Of a stretch of 64,000 nucleotides of DNA, positions 48,716 to 59,246 are shown piece by piece. The first letter of the stretch is position 1. Every line of letters starts with the position of its first letter. This stretch comes from Mycoplasma crocodyli MP145. GTDB taxonomy: Bacteria; Bacillota_I; Bacilli_A; Mycoplasmatales; Metamycoplasmataceae. Where the stretch lies: NCBI RefSeq assembly GCF_000025845.1, contig NC_014014.1, positions 124,001 to 188,000 on the forward strand. Direction: 5' to 3'. The position numbers and the translations under genes were made by a program. The notes beneath the pieces were generated by a model that saw nothing but the letters and a program-made list of their open reading frames with translations, ran no database searches and had not been told where the DNA came from.

Positions 48716-50131
48716 ATGAATAAATTGAATAATAAACAATTAGTATTTTTCGGGTTTAACTTTGTTGTTGGATTTGGATTTATTGCTACCATGACATCAC
48801 TTGTCCAAAATAAAGGATGAGGTATTTTAATTTTCATTATTGCTTCATTTATAGCACTTACTGTAGCTCTTTCGTTTTCTAAACTAGCCCATAAATATCC
48901 TGAAACTGTAGGTGGATCTTATGCCTATTCTAAAGAGGTTTTTAATAAGCCGTTTCAATTTTTTATAGGTTGAAATCAATTTATACAAGGTTTATTAATA
49001 AGTTCAACAAGTCCATTATTTTTCGCAACTATTATGAAGGAATTCGATTCTAATTCGAGTCATGAAATTTATTATATTTTAGTTTCCTTATTTATATTTT
49101 CACTTATAGTCACAGTAACTACATTCGGACTAAAAACAAGTAAATTTGTTATATTTGTTTCATCGATTTTGAAATATTTAGTTATATTTGGTGCTATCCT
49201 ACTTCTTGTAATAAATATCTTTATTGGAATTAATCAAGCAACAATTAATCCTGATTTAGGTTCAAAAGATACAATTGCTAAACCATCCGTTTTATTCGCA
49301 AGTATTATATCATTCATAATTGCTTTTGGTGGAATAGAAACAGTTGCAAGCATCTCTAAAGACACCGAGGTTAAAAACTTCAGAAAAACGTTGTTATTTA
49401 TTTTTGGTTTAATTTTAATATTTTACTTTATTGTATATATACTTTTTATTTTTCAACCTAAAACACTTGGAACAACAACATTTATTGGCCTTTATAAATC
49501 ATCGCTTGGATTAACTGGATTAATTCTTTTTGGGATTGGTATGTTCTTTAATAGATTAAGTGCAACATCATCCTTTATCTTTGGATTGTCAAGATCTTTT
49601 GTTGCGCTTTCACTTGATGGATTTGTACCTGCTATATATTCAAAAAAGAATAAACATGGTGAATATAGAAATGCTATTTTACTCTTTGGATTATTGAATC
49701 TTATTACGATGTTTGCAATAGGACTTTTACCAAAACTGCTTTCTTCAAACAGTAACGTTCAAAATATATTTGACACATTACTTGATGCTGTTGCAATATT
49801 CTTTTTGATACAATATTTTTTCACAATAATAATTGCTCTATTGTTGCACCGTAAAAAAGAAATAAAAATTGACTTATGAGAATTCATTTTATATGTAATT
49901 GGACTAATTATTATAGTAATATGTTTGATAAGTTATATCTTTCCTATAATATATAACATTTTCCCTCTTAAATCTCCTGAAACATGACAAGTAAAAAATA
50001 CAATAATTGTTGTTTCGTATTTATTGATAAATATCATAGGATACATATGATGATACTTGTACACTATTTATAAAGATAAAAAAGAACTTAAAAATTCTAA
50101 ACAAAAAAATATAAATAATGAAACTGATTAA
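48716..50131 (+). CDS. APC-family amino acid permease
   Basis: Cytoplasmic-membrane amino acid transporter of the APC superfamily, 471 residues with about 12 hydrophobic segments. The N-terminal block VGFGFIATMTSLVQNKGWGI and YPETVGGSYAYSKEVF match helix 1 and the loop after helix 2. SFIIAFGGIETVASISKDTE matches the conserved helix 6 and following loop. Trp residues at several positions are TGA, including 49877-49879. Substrate cannot be told. The TATAATTA box at 48703-48710 lies very close to the ATG, with no SD. Confidence 0.87.
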
Positions 50132-50427
50132 AGTTTTAATATAAAAAAATATTATGAAATTAAAATTCATTTTATATACAAAAATTTATTAAAAATTCCT
50201 TATTATTATCATTATTATTTAAAAATAAATAAAAAAATGCTTGAACATTTCTTTTGACCTATCAAGCAAGATCACAAAAGTTTAAAAAATAGTATTTTCA
50301 TTAAAAAAATATTGTTTTTTAAACTTTTTAATTTGTAAAAAAAATTCATTAGATGTTTTCATATTTTTCCATATGTTTTCATTTGTATTTTAAAAAAATA
50401 TAATTATTATGTAAATTAAGGAGATTT
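50132..50427 (+). promoter_or_regulatory. Intergenic region with promoter for the sugar ABC operon
   Basis: AT-rich, no gene. A -10 TATAAT at 50399-50404 and RBS AAGGAG at 50419-50424 lie before the ABC lipoprotein gene. Two copies of TGTTTTCAT (50354-50362 and 50374-50382), 20 bp apart, could be an operator for a sugar-responsive regulator; no regulator gene is nearby. Confidence 0.4.
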
Positions 50428-51624
50428 ATGAAAACAAAAAAATTACTAATAGGATTAGGGGCAATGACAGCATTAGCTGCATTAAGTGTTGCTGCTATTT
50501 CTTGTGAAAATAAAACTAATAAAGATACACAAACTACAACACCAGTTACTGCAGAATCACCAAGAATCGCAATTTCTGATCCAGATAATCCTAGATGGCT
50601 TAAAGCACAAAAAGAATTATTGGCTGCATTTGATACACACAAAGTTGGAGCTGTTTCTTCAATAGTTAAAGATCAACCAGCACAAAATGCATTTATAGAT
50701 GCAGCTGTTGCAGGTGGAACAAAAGGTCTTATCATTGGAGCAGTCGATGGAAGTGCTGTAGCCGGTTCAGTTAATGGTGCAGCAACAAAAGGAGTTAAAG
50801 TTGTTGCTTATGACCGTTTAATTAAAGGTACAGATAAATACAATTGATATACAACATTTGATAACTCAAAAGTTGGAGAATTACAAGGACTATACTTATT
50901 AAGTTCTATATATGGACAAATAGCAAAACCATTCGCTACAGAAAAAGAAGCAGTTGAATATGCAAAAGCTCACAATTTAGCCGCTGAATCATTTGTTTAT
51001 TCATTGGCTGGATCACCAACTGACAACAATGCACCTTTGTTCTATAAAGGAGCTAAAAAAGTTGTTGATGCTGTAATGGCTGTTGATAAAAACTTAAAAT
51101 ATGCCAGAGCAGAAAAAGAAAGTTTTGAAACAGCTGCTGTTGATAACTGAGATTATTCAAAAGCTCAAGCATCTATGTCTGCATTCTTAACATCTTTTGC
51201 TAACAAAGATAAATTAGTTGGAGTTATTTCACCTAATGACGGAATGGCTAATGCAGCTATTGCATCATTAAAAGGTGCTCAAATTGATGTTAAAAAAGTT
51301 TCTATTACTGGACAAGACTTTAATGCAGATGCTATTAAAAACATTAAATCAGGTGAACAATTAATGACAATTTATAAACCAGATTCAAGTTTAGCTAAAG
51401 TTGCTGTTGCAATCCTTAAAACAATTATGGATGACGCAAATAAAACTAAATCACCAGCTGAAATTTTTGCTATTGTAAAAGAATTATTGCCAGCTGAACT
51501 AAAAGGAATTGTTACATTAGATAGTGAACAATACAAATCAACTGATACACATAAAATTAACACAATTATTTTAGTGCCTACAGTTGTTACAAAAACAAAC
51601 ATTGCAGAATTCGAAGGAAAATAA
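50428..51624 (+). CDS. Sugar ABC transporter substrate-binding lipoprotein, XylF-like
   Basis: Periplasmic-binding-type protein anchored as a lipoprotein, 398 residues. The signal peptide ends with lipobox AAISC (Cys26). The mature part resembles the xylose-binding branch of the type I family: GVKVVAYDRLIKGTDKYNWY and TTFDNSKVGELQGLYLL, then VGVISPNDGMANAAIASLKG and ITGQDFNADAIKNIKSGEQ. TGA at 50845-50847 encodes Trp. It is the first gene of a four-gene set (binding protein, ATPase, permease, ROK kinase). The true ligand may be another pentose or hexose; family resemblance only. Confidence 0.87.
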
Positions 51625-51631
51625 TTAACCT

Positions 51632-51664
51632 TAAAAAGGGTCTTATCAATTTAAGGCCTTTTTT
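51632..51664 (+). terminator. Attenuating terminator between the binding protein and ATPase genes
   Basis: TAAAAAGGGTCTTA and TTAAGGCCTTTTTTA form an imperfect stem with a T-run. Such a hairpin after the first gene often gives excess binding protein relative to the membrane parts. Confidence 0.65.
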
Positions 51665-51683
51665 AATGAATGAAAGGAGTTGC

Positions 51684-53216
51684 ATGAAAGAAGAATTTAT
51701 TTTAGAACTAAAAAACATTTCAAAAACATATGGTGCAACCAAAGCGTTAAGTGATGTAACATTTAATGTAAAAAGAGGTAGAATTCTAAGTTTGGTTGGG
51801 GAAAACGGTGCTGGTAAAAGCACGCTTCTTAAGGTATTTTCCGGAGTTATTCCTTATGGAAAATATGAGGGAACATTATTCTTTGAAGGTCAAGAAGCAC
51901 GTTTTGCAAGCATCAATGAATCTGTTTCAAAAGGTATTTCAATAATTCACCAAGAATTAGCTATCTCCCCACATCTTACAGTTTGTGAAAACATGTATTT
52001 AAATAATTACATGAAGAAATTCGGAGTAATTCAATGAACAAAGATGTATGAAGAATGTGAAAAATACCTAAAAATGGTTGGACTAAATATTAAGTCAGAC
52101 ACTATTGCTGGTACACTTTCTGTTGCTCAACAACAATTAATTGAAATAGCTAAAGCCCTATCTAAACAATCAAAATTAATATTTTTTGATGAACCTACTT
52201 CATCATTAAATGATGATGATAGTTTCAAACTTCTTGACATCATGAAAAAACTTCGTGATGAAAAAGGTGTAACATCAGTTTTTGTTTCTCATAAACTAAA
52301 TGAAGTTTCATATGTTGCTGATGATGTAGTAGTAATTAGAGATGGAAAATTTATTTCAGCTTACGACAAAACAATTAGACCAATTAATGAACAAGAATTA
52401 ATCAAGGACATAGTCGGTAGAACTCTAGAAGCTAAATTTCCACCAAAAAATCCTAACAAACCGATTGGCGATGTAATTTTTGAAGTAAAAAATGTAAGTG
52501 TTCTTAACCCATTGGTAAGTAATTATTACACTGTAAAAGATGCTTCTTTTAACTTGAGACAAGGAGAAATTCTTGGAATATCAGGACTTGTTGGTTCAGG
52601 AAGAACTGAATTAATGCTTTCAATATTTGGAAAATATTACAACAAAATTGAATCAGGAACAATATTATTAAGAGGTAAAGAAGTAAGGTTTAAAAATCCA
52701 AGAGAAGCAATTCGAAAAGGTATTATGTATGCAAGTGAAGACAGAAAGAATATAGGACTTATTCAAATGTTTTCGATTAAGTCTAACATTACATCTGCAT
52801 CAGAACATATTTACTCTAAATTGGGAGTTTATAACATCAATAAAGAAGAAAAAGATTCTATAAATTACTCACAACAAATGGGTGTTAAAACAAAAAATAT
52901 CAATAATGAAGTAGAATCTCTTTCTGGAGGAAACCAACAAAAAGTTGTTGTTGCAAAAGCTTTATCAACTGATTTTGATATTCTTATTATTGATGAACCA
53001 ACAAAAGGAATTGATGTTGGTTCTAAATTAGAAATTTACCAATTGCTTATTGAATTAGCCAATAATGGAAAATCAATAATAGTTATTTCATCTGAACTTG
53101 AGGAATTGTTAGGTATAACAGACAGAATATTTGTTATGGCTCAAGGTAAAATAAAAGGTGAAATTTTAACCAAAGATGCTACTCAAGAAAAGATTATGCA
53201 AATTGGTTTATTATAG
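51684..53216 (+). CDS. Sugar ABC transporter ATP-binding protein, XylG/RbsA-like
   Basis: Energises sugar import; 510 residues with two fused ABC domains, as in monosaccharide (CUT2) importers. Start ATG 51684 follows AAAGGAG (51673-51679). Domain 1: Walker A GENGAGKST, signature region LSVAQQQLIEIAKAL (degenerate), Walker B IFFDEPTSS. Domain 2: GLVGSGRTE in place of Walker A, as is usual here, signature LSGGNQQKVVVAKAL and Walker B LIIDEPTKGID. TGA codon at 52035-52037 is Trp. The permease follows 11 nt later. Confidence 0.95.
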
Positions 53217-53227
53217 GAAGGAGAAAA

Positions 53228-54526
53228 ATGGAAAATAAACAAAACATAATGGATAAAATCCGTGAAGGTGTTGATAATACAGCTAACATTATTAGTAAAG
53301 CATTCAAACCAATGAATGATTTACTAAAGAAAATGTTTGCAATACCTATGCAAAATAAATATTTTGCAGCATCAGTAAAACATCTTCAAAAATTTTCAAT
53401 GTACTACATTTTGATTTTAATATTTATTATATTCACTATTTTCAGTAGTGGTAATCTATTGCAACCAGATCAAATTGTTTTACTTATCAAGAATAATTCA
53501 TATATTCTTTTATTAGCTCTTCCTATGACTCTTGTTATTATTTCTGGTAATATAGATTTATCAGTAGGTAATGTTATGGGGTTCATGGGATTCGTTGCTG
53601 TTATTATTTATAATAGCACCGGTCAAAGTATTTTATTAACAATCTTTTTAACAATGCTAGCAGGTTTATTGTTAGGAATGACTCATGGAATCTTAATAGG
53701 TTTCTTAAGAATACCTGCATTTATAATCACATTAGGTTCGATGCTTGCTTTTAATGGTGCGAGAATAGCTATAACAAATGGAGCGCCATTATTTCCAAAA
53801 GAAGGATTTGATTCTACTTTTGTACAAGGTGTAATCGGTTCTATCCCTGATATTAGAATTGCAAACAGATTTTTCTTAGTTGCCTTTTTAGTAATAATGG
53901 TTTTCACAATTTCCTTAGTAGCACTTAGAGTGTTTTCATACTTTAGAAAAACCAAAATGAAACTTCATGTTGAAAACTGAGTAACATTTTTAATAAAAAC
54001 AGTTTTATACTTTGCGTTCGGTACAGGATTGGCCATATATATAGCATTAAGTTCACTTGGTTTACAATATTTCATTCTATACATAATCATTGCAGTTTTA
54101 TTATTTGTATTTGTTAGCAAATTCACTACATATGGTAGAAGTGTTTATGCTATTGGTGGAAATAGAAAGGCTGCTCAACTATCGGGAATGGATCCGAGAA
54201 AAACAAATTTTATCACTTTTTCAATAATGGGTGCCATGATAGGACTAGCAAGCATAGTATTTACAGCCATATCGAATAGTGCGACAGCAACAGCTGGTGT
54301 AGGATTTGAATTATTTGCTATTTCATCTGTATTTGTTGGTGGAGCAAGTGTTTGAGGTGGAATCGGTTCAATTACAGGAACAGTAATCGGTTCGTTTATA
54401 CTTCAAGTTATTAATCAAGGTATGCAAATTAAAGCGGTTCCTGTGTATTCGCAAGAAATTGCTAAAGGTTTAATTCTAATAGCTGCTGTTGGTTATGATG
54501 TCTTCTCACATAGAAAAATTAGTTAA
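53228..54526 (+). CDS. Sugar ABC transporter permease, XylH/RbsC-like
   Basis: Membrane subunit of the CUT2-type importer, 432 residues, longer than RbsC because of a 50-residue N-terminal lead. NIDLSVGNVMGFMGFVAVII is the conserved helix-2 region, and MTHGILIGFLRIPAFIITLG the following one; YGRSVYAIGGNRKAAQLSGM is the cytoplasmic loop that couples to the ATPase, and FVGGASVWGGIGSITGTVIG the last conserved block with a TGA Trp. It starts after AGGAAGGAGA. Confidence 0.94.
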
Positions 54527-54544
54527 ATATAGTAAGATTAAAAT

Positions 54545-55441
54545 ATGATAAACAATAATAAAATTGCCGCTGTCGATATAGGTGGCACAAACACCCGTTT
54601 TGCTCTATTTGATCAAAACGGAAAAATTAAACTAAAAGAAAAAACTTCGTCAAGTTTTGATGATTCGCACTTAACATGTAACTGAATACTTGAATTAGTT
54701 AATAAATATAATATAGAACATCTTGCTCTTTGTATTCCTGGACCAAGTGATTATGAAAAAGGTTTAATTATAAACCCTCCAAATTTAAGAGGTTCATGAT
54801 TAAATTTTGATATGAAAAGTTACTTACTAAAAAATTCGAAATTGAAAACAATAATTTTTGAAAATGACGCTAATGCAATGGCTTTATCAAATCACCGTGA
54901 GTATAAAATTGACAAAAATAAAGTTAGTCAATTTTATACAATAAGTACTGGCTTTGGTAGTGGATTAATAATTAATGATTCTATTTATCATGGAAAAAAT
55001 TACTTAGCTCAAGAGGTTGCACAAATACCTGTTTGCTCAAAATCATTTGAACTTACACATCATATGAGAAACAATTATGCTCTTGAACTTCATTGCTCAG
55101 GAAAAGGTTTAGAAGTAAAAGCTAAAGCATTAAAAATTGCTAATTCAACCCAAGAAGTATTTGAATTAGCAAAATCTGGCAATAAAGATGCAATCGAATT
55201 GTTGAACACAGCCGTTGATACACTTGCAAGAATGATAGCTATTAATGCAGGTATGTTAGCCCCACATAATTACTTTATAGGTGGGAGTGTTGCATTAAAT
55301 AACAAATGATTTATTGATCAAGCAGTTGAAAAAGCAAAAATAATGTCTGATCCAATTCATTTAAATGGTGTAAATTTCTATTATGATAAAAATGGAGATG
55401 ACAGTGCCTTATACGGTTTATATCACTTAATCCAAAAATAA
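54545..55441 (+). CDS. ROK-family sugar kinase
   Basis: Phosphorylates a sugar after import; 298 residues. The phosphate-binding motif AVDIGGTNTRFALFDQNG is near the N-terminus, and the catalytic segment FENDANAMALSNH has the Asp of the ROK group. The usual zinc motif (C-x-C-x2-G-x2-G-C) is missing: the region reads ALELHCSGKGLEVKAK, so zinc is probably not bound. It follows the permease by 18 nt, suggesting co-transcription and a shared substrate, for example a hexose or N-acetyl sugar. Substrate unknown. Confidence 0.83.
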
Positions 55442-55448
55442 TTAAATT

Positions 55449-55477
55449 AAAAACTCTGATTCATTCGGAGTTTTTTA
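55449..55477 (+). terminator. Terminator after the ROK kinase gene
   Basis: AAAAACTC and GAGTTTTT form the stem around TGATTCATTCG, followed by a T-run. Ends the sugar operon. Confidence 0.8.
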
Positions 55478-56017
55478 ATTTAATTATTCAAAGCTATAAA
55501 TGATTAAATTAAAAATACTATATTAAAATTAATATTTTTATTTTGCACTTATATTATAAAAAAAGAATTGAACAACGAATATTTACTTTGAAATTTATAG
55601 ATTTAACAATATTTAAGTGTTTTCAAATTACCGTGGAATAATTTTAATTGATTTATTAATCGTTCTCAAAATAAAGTTATTTCTTCTTAATGTATTTAAT
55701 ATTTTTTAATTTAATATTAACAAGTTTTGAAAAGTTATATGAATTTTCTGAGAAAAATAAAAAGTCAAAAATTATTTATTAATTTCTTTGTATGATAATT
55801 ACATTTTTTATAAAATAAGTTTCTACATTATGTTTATTTTTGACGCAATCTATATTTGATGATAATTTTTTTTATAATTTATAGATATATTTAATATTTA
55901 TTTTTTTTGTATTATAATATAAAAGCTTTATTTAATTAAAAAAATAAAACTTAATAAAAATATTTTGATATTATTTTTTTTATAATATAATAGTAAAGCA
56001 TCAAAGCAACACAATTA
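55478..56017. other. AT-rich gap before the tRNA cluster
   Basis: About 540 bp with stops in every frame and no recognisable gene. Near its right end, TTGATA (55965-55970) and TATAAT (55986-55991), separated by 15 nt, are the likely tRNA-cluster promoter. I saw no clear RNA structure in the rest. Confidence 0.5.
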
Positions 56018-56094
56018 GGAGAAGTAGCTCAGCTTGGTAGAGCACTTGGTTTGGGACCAAGTGGTCGCAGGTTCGAATCCTGTCTTCTTCACCA
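56018..56094 (+). tRNA. tRNA-Pro (anticodon TGG)
   Basis: 77 nt with encoded CCA. Acceptor GGAGAAG pairs with CTTCTTC; the anticodon loop is TTTGGGA. First of an eight-gene cluster. Confidence 0.96.
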
Positions 56095-56097
56095 TGT

Positions 56098-56174
56098 GGG
56101 GGGATAGCTCATTTGGCTAGAGCGCCTGCCTTGCACGCAGGAGGCGGTGGGTTCGAATCCCATTCTCTCCACCA
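56098..56174 (+). tRNA. tRNA-Ala (anticodon TGC)
   Basis: 77 nt with encoded CCA. Acceptor GGGGGGA pairs with TCTCTCC; the anticodon loop is CTTGCAC. Confidence 0.96.
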
Positions 56175-56178
56175 TTAT

Positions 56179-56255
56179 GGCACTGTAGCTCAGCTGGTTA
56201 GAGCATCCGGTTCATACCCGGAAGGTCAAGAGTTCGACTCTCTTCGGTGCTACCA
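56179..56255 (+). tRNA. tRNA-Met, elongator (anticodon CAT)
   Basis: 77 nt with CCA. Anticodon stem TCCGG/CCGGA, loop TTCATAC. It looks like the elongator rather than the initiator because the acceptor end (GGCACTG with CGGTGCT) is closed by a G-U pair and the three G-C pairs of the initiator stem are absent. Overall resemblance to Bacillus elongator Met. Confidence 0.85.
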
Positions 56256-56279
56256 TACGGAAAACTAACTGATTGATTT

Positions 56280-56355
56280 GGACCTATAGCTCAACGGTTA
56301 GAGCAACCGGCTCATAACCGGTTGGCTACAGGTTCGAATCCTGTTAGGTCCACCA
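56280..56355 (+). tRNA. tRNA-Ile2 (CAT, expected lysidine-modified)
   Basis: 76 nt with CCA. Acceptor GGACCTA/TAGGTCC, anticodon stem ACCGG/CCGGT, loop CTCATAA. The body (GGACCTATAGCTCAACGG) is very like the Bacillus tRNA-Ile(CAU) that TilS converts to read AUA, so Ile is preferred over Met. Confidence 0.8.
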
Positions 56356-56448
56356 GGGTGATTACCCAAGTCTGGCTGAAGGGACTAGTCTTGAAAACTA
56401 GCAGGGGATGCAAGTCCCGCGGGGGTTCGAATCCCTCATCACCCGCCA
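56356..56448 (+). tRNA. tRNA-Ser (anticodon TGA)
   Basis: 93 nt with CCA and a long variable arm. Acceptor GGGTGAT pairs with ATCACCC; the anticodon loop is CTTGAAA. It abuts the preceding tRNA with no spacer. Confidence 0.95.
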
Positions 56449-56476
56449 GTTGTCAAAAATTTGACGCTTTTTATAT

Positions 56477-56552
<76 letters not shown>

Positions 56553-56555
56553 AAT

Positions 56556-56632
56556 GGTTCAGTGGTAAAGTGGTTTAATACGCCTCCCTGTCACGGAGGA
56601 GAACGCGGGTTCGATCCCCGTCTGGACCGCCA
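56556..56632 (+). tRNA. tRNA-Asp (anticodon GTC)
   Basis: 77 nt with CCA. Acceptor GGTTCAG with CTGGACC (one G-T pair); the anticodon loop is CTGTCAC. Confidence 0.94.
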
Positions 56633-56637
56633 TTATT

Positions 56638-56713
56638 GGCCTTGTAGCTCAGTTGGTAGAGCAACAGATTGAAGCTCTGTGTGTCGCTGGTTCGATTCCT
56701 GCCGAGGCCACCA
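56638..56713 (+). tRNA. tRNA-Phe (anticodon GAA)
   Basis: 76 nt with CCA. Acceptor GGCCTTG with CGAGGCC; the anticodon loop is TTGAAGC. Last gene of the cluster. Confidence 0.95.
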
Positions 56714-56766
56714 AAAAACTTATTTATTGTGATTTCTTAGGAACTCAGAATAAATAAGTTTTTTTA
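56713..56766 (+). terminator. Terminator of the tRNA cluster
   Basis: AAAAAACTTATTTATT and AATAAATAAGTTTTTT form a long stem, followed by more T. It may also end the convergent lipoprotein gene. Confidence 0.8.
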
Positions 56767-56833
56767 ATTATCTTTTGATAAAAAACATATACATAAGTAT
56801 ATGTTCTATAAGAATGTGATAATCTAAATATTA

Positions 56834-58459
56834 TTATCTCTCTGGAAAGGCTTCAAAGTCTTTGTTATCAGCCTTGAATTCCCAGTTAAATTCTTTCTTC
56901 ATTTTATCTACTCAAGCCTTAAATTTATCATTTATTCATTTGTCATCATAAGATTGACCTATTGGATAGCCATAGATGCTCTCAAAATTACTTTTAGTAA
57001 GGTGTGGAGCTTGAAAATAGGGATTAGGTTGCATATGATTATTTGGATACTCTTTATCTCAATACTTCTTATCATATTTTTTAGGGAATGTGGTTTTAAT
57101 ATCTTGGTTTCTTGATAAAATCTCACTTCCTGAGCCAGGAAAGAATGGGTTATGATAAGACATAAATTCAGTGATTATGTTGTCGTTTGGTTGATTTTTA
57201 GCAGCTTTTGATTCAAGCATATTTTTATATGATAAAGCCTTTGTAGCCCCATTAAATTCTTGTGATTTTGAATAAAGTGGAGAAAGGAAGTTGTTAGACA
57301 TTCTTATTATCTCTTCATACATGTCCATAGGTTGGAATGATGAAGTATCATCTGAATTAACAAATATTGTGTCTGGTGCAGATGAGACATGATAAAGTGG
57401 GTTAAGATATGAACCAAGGTTTTCAAACATCTTAAAGTTATCATTTATAAATGGATTTATGTATTCATTTTTATCTGTTGGTGTTTTCTTTGCTTTAAAC
57501 TCTGTAAATTGTTCTTTTAAAGTCTTTTCTTTATTGTTTCCAACTGATAATATGAATTCAAGATATTCTAGATAGTAATAAATTATTTGGATATGGTAAT
57601 TAGTCAAATATGCAAATGAGTATTTTTCAGCAAGTGCAAGAACTAATGTGTAATCCATTTGCTCATCATAGTTTTCATATTTAGCAGTTGCAATATCTTG
57701 GAAAAGAAGTTTTGGTCTTATGGTTATAAAATATCTATTTATATTATTGTGTGTTGGATCAAGATTATTATCACCTTTCTCAGTAGAGTTTACTAAGAAA
57801 TCTTCAATGACATAATTAAGATAGTTTCCATATAATGTTTTAACATTAAAGGTCGAATAAACTTCACTAGGATTAGGATTTATTTTGGTTGGAGTGACTT
57901 CTTTTTTTGTATTTGGGTCTATATAAGATTCAGCAAGAATCATCGAAGGAGTTACACTATGAATGGATTGAAACAAAGGAATTGAATCTTTAAAAGCAGT
58001 TTTATCATGTGCTATTTGATATTTTATTTCAGTAATTTTATTTTTTAAGTTAGTTTTATGTTGGTCAGTTCAAGTGGTTAAATTGTTTTCCTTTTTATAT
58101 ATCTCAGGCAGTCATTTTACTCACTTTCATAATTCATCAGTACCTTGATTCTTTGAAATATCAGGAAAAGGCATTTTAGATGTTGTGTGTTCTGCTATGA
58201 ACTCTTTTTTCATTCTTGATGCTTTTTGTTTTGGTGTTTCTGGAACAAAAGGTTCTGTTTTTGGTTTTGTTGTATCAGATGAATTGGAATTAGGTGTTGT
58301 TGATATAGGAGTAGTGGTTATAGATGAGTTATTGCTTGGTGGAGTTTGAGGTTTAGGCAAGTTTGGGCTTGGTTTGGGGAATAAAAAACAAGAACTAACA
58401 GCCAAAGGGCTGGTTAGTGCAAGTATTGTTGTAGGTATAAGTATTTTTTTCATTTTCAT
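56834..58459 (-). CDS. Surface lipoprotein, unknown function
   Basis: A 541-residue lipoprotein. The signal peptide ends at AVSSC (Cys24), followed by a Pro/Ser/Thr-rich linker (residues about 30-75; SNNSSITTTPISTTPNSNSS). The rest is a folded domain with many Trp (TGA) codons near its start and end. A Tyr-rich helix-like stretch (YHIQIIYYYLEYLEFIL) lies about two-thirds of the way. No known enzyme motif is visible. Two in-frame ATGs (58459, 58453) are possible starts, and no strong SD helps the choice. It is divergent from the next lipoprotein gene. Adhesin or binding roles are conjecture. Confidence 0.82.
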
Positions 58460-58706
58460 TTTTTGTCTTTCTTTTAATTATTTTTAAATAATTATACTAT
58501 TTGTTTCTGTTCTCATTATTTAGATGATGTTATAAATAAAATTGCTATTTTAAACCTTAGAGCAATTTTTATTATATGCTTAAATCGTTTTTGACTTTAA
58601 AAATATATGAGAGCTTATATATAAGTATGAGTATCTTTATTTTTTCCTTTTATTTATTAACATAATTTAATACTATAATATAATTTATTAATAATGTGGA
58701 GGCTAT

Positions 58707-59237
58707 ATGAAAATTAGAAAAAAAGCAAAATTAATTATAGGTCTTTTGCCTTTAGTTAGTTTGCCTTTAATTATGGTTTCCTGCAATAATGAAAGAGCAA
58801 AGTTATACAAAGTTAATAAATTATTAACTGATGAATTTATCTTACAAGAATCATCAAAAAAAATCCCTACAATTGATTTTTCAAAGCATAAAAAAGAAAA
58901 GTGTTTTGAAAATATTGAGTCGATTCAAAGTAATTTTAGAGCCGATACTTTATGATGTTTAGGTGCTTTTGTGGCACCGAATAAAGTAAATTTTAAAGGT
59001 AAAGTTTTCAGTTATGAAATTGAAAAGGTAAATCATCTTTTAGGAACATCGAAGGCTGATATTTTAATCAATATTTATATTGATGATTTTAAAGAAAACG
59101 GTAAACCAACATACATTAGAAACTACACTATTACAATGGATGGATTTAAATCAACACCAAGCAATCATAATCACTGAGTACCAAATTCAGATGGTTCTCA
59201 GGATTCATGTGAAATATGTATGACTTATAATAGTTAA
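58707..59237 (+). CDS. Small lipoprotein, unknown function
   Basis: A 176-residue lipoprotein with signal peptide ending IMVSC (Cys26). TGA codons at 58953-58955 and 59175-59177 encode Trp, giving one continuous frame. The C-terminus is distinctive: SNHNHWVPNSDGSQDSCEIC then MTYNS, with a His/Asn patch and a CxxC that could bind metal or form a disulfide. There is also a Cys near residue 71 (KEKCFENIE). No homologue recognised. A TGGAGGC site (58696-58702) precedes it; ileS starts 9 nt downstream, so they may be co-transcribed. Confidence 0.75.
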
Positions 59238-59246
59238 GGAGAAAAA

